DNA of 64,000 nt from Dyadobacter sp. (GTDB lineage Bacteria; Bacteroidota; Bacteroidia; Cytophagales; Spirosomataceae): positions 463,013 through 527,012 of the forward strand of contig NZ_JAGIAS010000001.1 of assembly GCF_017744695.1 (NCBI RefSeq), given 5' to 3'. Position numbers and translations under genes: made by a program. The notes beneath the pieces were generated by a model, which was not told the origin of the DNA, ran no database searches, and was given only the letters and a program-made list of their open reading frames with translations. This document shows, piece by piece, positions 63,166-64,000 of the stretch (within the stretch, counting starts at the first letter, position 1; each line of letters starts with the position of its first letter).

Positions 63166-63747
63166 TCAGGAAAGCCAGAACATGAATGCGACGGCGGATG
63201 CGCCTGCCAATGAAGTCCGGAGATGTTTTAATGCAGTAGAAAGCTGGTTTTTGACCGTCTGTTCGGAAATCTGCAATTTGTCGGCAATTTCTGTAATACT
63301 TAAATTTTCTTCCCGGCTCAACAAATAAACTTCTTTCACGCGCGGAGATAACTGATTCAGCGATGTCTCGATAATGTGGGTTATTTCTTTTGCCGCTATT
63401 TCCTGCTCAATCGTAATTCCATAGTCGACAGCGAGCGAATCTACCATTGCTGCGTACTCCTCGCGAGTGATGTTTTTCCGAATTTTATCAATTATGCGAT
63501 AGCGGGCGAGTTTAAACAGGTATGCTTTTAAATCGCGGTCAACTTTCAATTCTTTCCTTTCCTGCCAGAGCTTTACAAAAATGTCGTGAATAATATCCCT
63601 GCTATCCTCCAAATCAAATAATTTGGAACTTGCAAAACCTACCAACACAGCTGCATATCGACCGTAAATTTCGGAAAAGGCACTGCTATCGTCTTTTTTT
63701 AAAAGATCGATCAATTGCAAATCGGTGAAGGTTGAATAGGTCGACAT
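63166..63747 (-). CDS. ECF RNA polymerase sigma factor
   Basis: A protein of 193 residues, the normal size for Bacteroidota FecI-like sigma factors. Region 2 is marked by FSEIYGRYAAVLVGFASSKL, DIIHDIFVKLWQERKEL and LKAYLFKLARYRIIDKIRKN. Region 4 is TSLNQLSPRVKEVYLLSREE followed by LSITEIADKLQISEQTVKNQ, a clear helix-turn-helix. It is the first gene of the minus-strand cassette sigma-FecR-receptor and is presumably released by FecR when the receptor at 59352-61973 binds its ligand. I saw no TAnnTTTG promoter in the short space upstream. Confidence 0.94.
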   Translation of the reverse strand: MSTYSTFTDLQLIDLLKKDDSSAFSEIYGRYAAVLVGFASSKLFDLEDSRDIIHDIFVKLWQERKELKVDRDLKAYLFKLARYRIIDKIRKNITREEYAAMVDSLAVDYGITIEQEIAAKEITHIIETSLNQLSPRVKEVYLLSREENLSITEIADKLQISEQTVKNQLSTALKHLRTSLAGASAVAFMFWLS

Positions 63748-63813
63748 GTATTGTTCCTTGTTGCCAGCTTAGCGGCTTACACCTTGTATTTCCTATAAAT
63801 AGTTATGCATAAA

Positions 63814-64000
63814 TTAGCTAGAGGACCGTTCGACCAAACCCAAAGTCGACATCAACTCCCGGGCTGCTACCGCACCGGCACGATTGGCTCCAATAGTGGA
63901 CGCAGACGGACCGTATCCCGGTAAATGGATGCGGGGTTCTTTTGCGACCATCGTTGCCAGCCGACCAGACATGATAATGCCACCGGTTTCTTCCCCGGGT
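63814..64000 (-). CDS. C-terminal fragment of a protein, possibly an FAD-dependent oxidoreductase
   Basis: The frame is open to the window's right edge and ends at a TAA (63814-63816); 61 residues are visible. The end, GYGPSASTIGANRAGAVAAREL, recalls the C-terminal FAD-closing segment of fumarate-reductase-like and ketosteroid-dehydrogenase-like flavoproteins, where a glycine-rich turn and a helix cap the cofactor. This is a weak match from a short piece, so the family is only a suggestion. It lies about 65 bp upstream of the sigma factor gene on the same strand and could be read into it. Confidence 0.4.
   Translation of the reverse strand, partial: PGEETGGIIMSGRLATMVAKEPRIHLPGYGPSASTIGANRAGAVAARELMSTLGLVERSSS

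Noticed and set aside
1..64000. CRISPR arrays, tRNA and rRNA genes, phage genes, defence systems, biosynthetic clusters
   Set aside because: I looked for regular short repeats with spacers, rRNA-like stretches, integrases, restriction or toxin genes and assembly-line enzymes and saw none; tRNA detection by eye is unreliable, so tRNAscan-SE would be needed to confirm their absence.

Overview
This 64 kb window looks like chromosome of a Bacteroidota (Cytophagales) bacterium, probably Dyadobacter or a close relative; the genus is inference. The phylum is supported by two SusC/SusD pairs, two ECF-sigma/FecR modules feeding TonB-dependent receptors, type IX secretion (T9SS) C-terminal sorting domains on several large exoproteins, DUF4974-type FecR tails, and promoter elements of the Bacteroidota form TAnnTTTG. 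I saw no tRNA, rRNA, CRISPR array, prophage or intact transposase.

Layout. 1-8.9 kb: tail of a TonB-dependent receptor, a secreted sialidase-like Asp-box propeller, a very long GH30 glycosidase with a T9SS tail, a small membrane protein, and an unassigned TIM-barrel hydrolase on the minus strand. 9.2-16.3 kb: TPR sensor kinase, exported alpha/beta hydrolase, NtrC-type response regulator, then a two-gene hydrolase operon with a good promoter and terminator. 16.6-18.4 kb: two abutting AraC paralogues. 18.4-23.3 kb: a minus-strand SusC-SusD pair, followed upstream by 1.2 kb of AT-rich non-coding DNA. 24.5-32.5 kb: small regulatory and stress-type units (VOC protein, MarR-GNAT fusion with a palindromic operator, DUF1080 hydrolase, PadR plus FtsX-type permease, TetR plus SDR with three matching operators, DJ-1/PfpI). 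32.8-39.7 kb: sigma factor, FecR, STN-bearing SusC, SusD, terminator: a trans-envelope-regulated uptake locus. 39.8-53.3 kb: a surface and secreted-protein island with T9SS beta-propeller proteins, lipoproteins, two decayed T9SS cargo genes and one small inverted-repeat-bounded element. 53.3-55.7 kb: second FtsX-type permease. 56.0-59.3 kb: DyP peroxidase and YdeP-type molybdoprotein pair. 59.4-63.7 kb: a second sigma-FecR-receptor cassette on the minus strand, visibly more AT-rich than its neighbours. 63.8 kb to the edge: C-terminal piece of a possible FAD enzyme.

How it works together. Most of the window concerns sensing, binding and degrading extracellular glycans: SusCD pairs import oligosaccharides, FecR and ECF sigma factors couple receptor occupancy to transcription, and T9SS exports or anchors glycosidases and propeller proteins. 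The clearest new observations are regulatory and evolutionary: a three-site TetR operator set, a near-perfect MarR operator, a gene remnant homologous to an intact SnoaL-like gene 14 kb away, two T9SS cargo pseudogenes, and a possible MITE. I found no coherent new defence or biosynthetic system; the best functional unknowns are the 774-residue TIM-barrel protein, the middle third of the GH30 protein and the DyP/YdeP pair.
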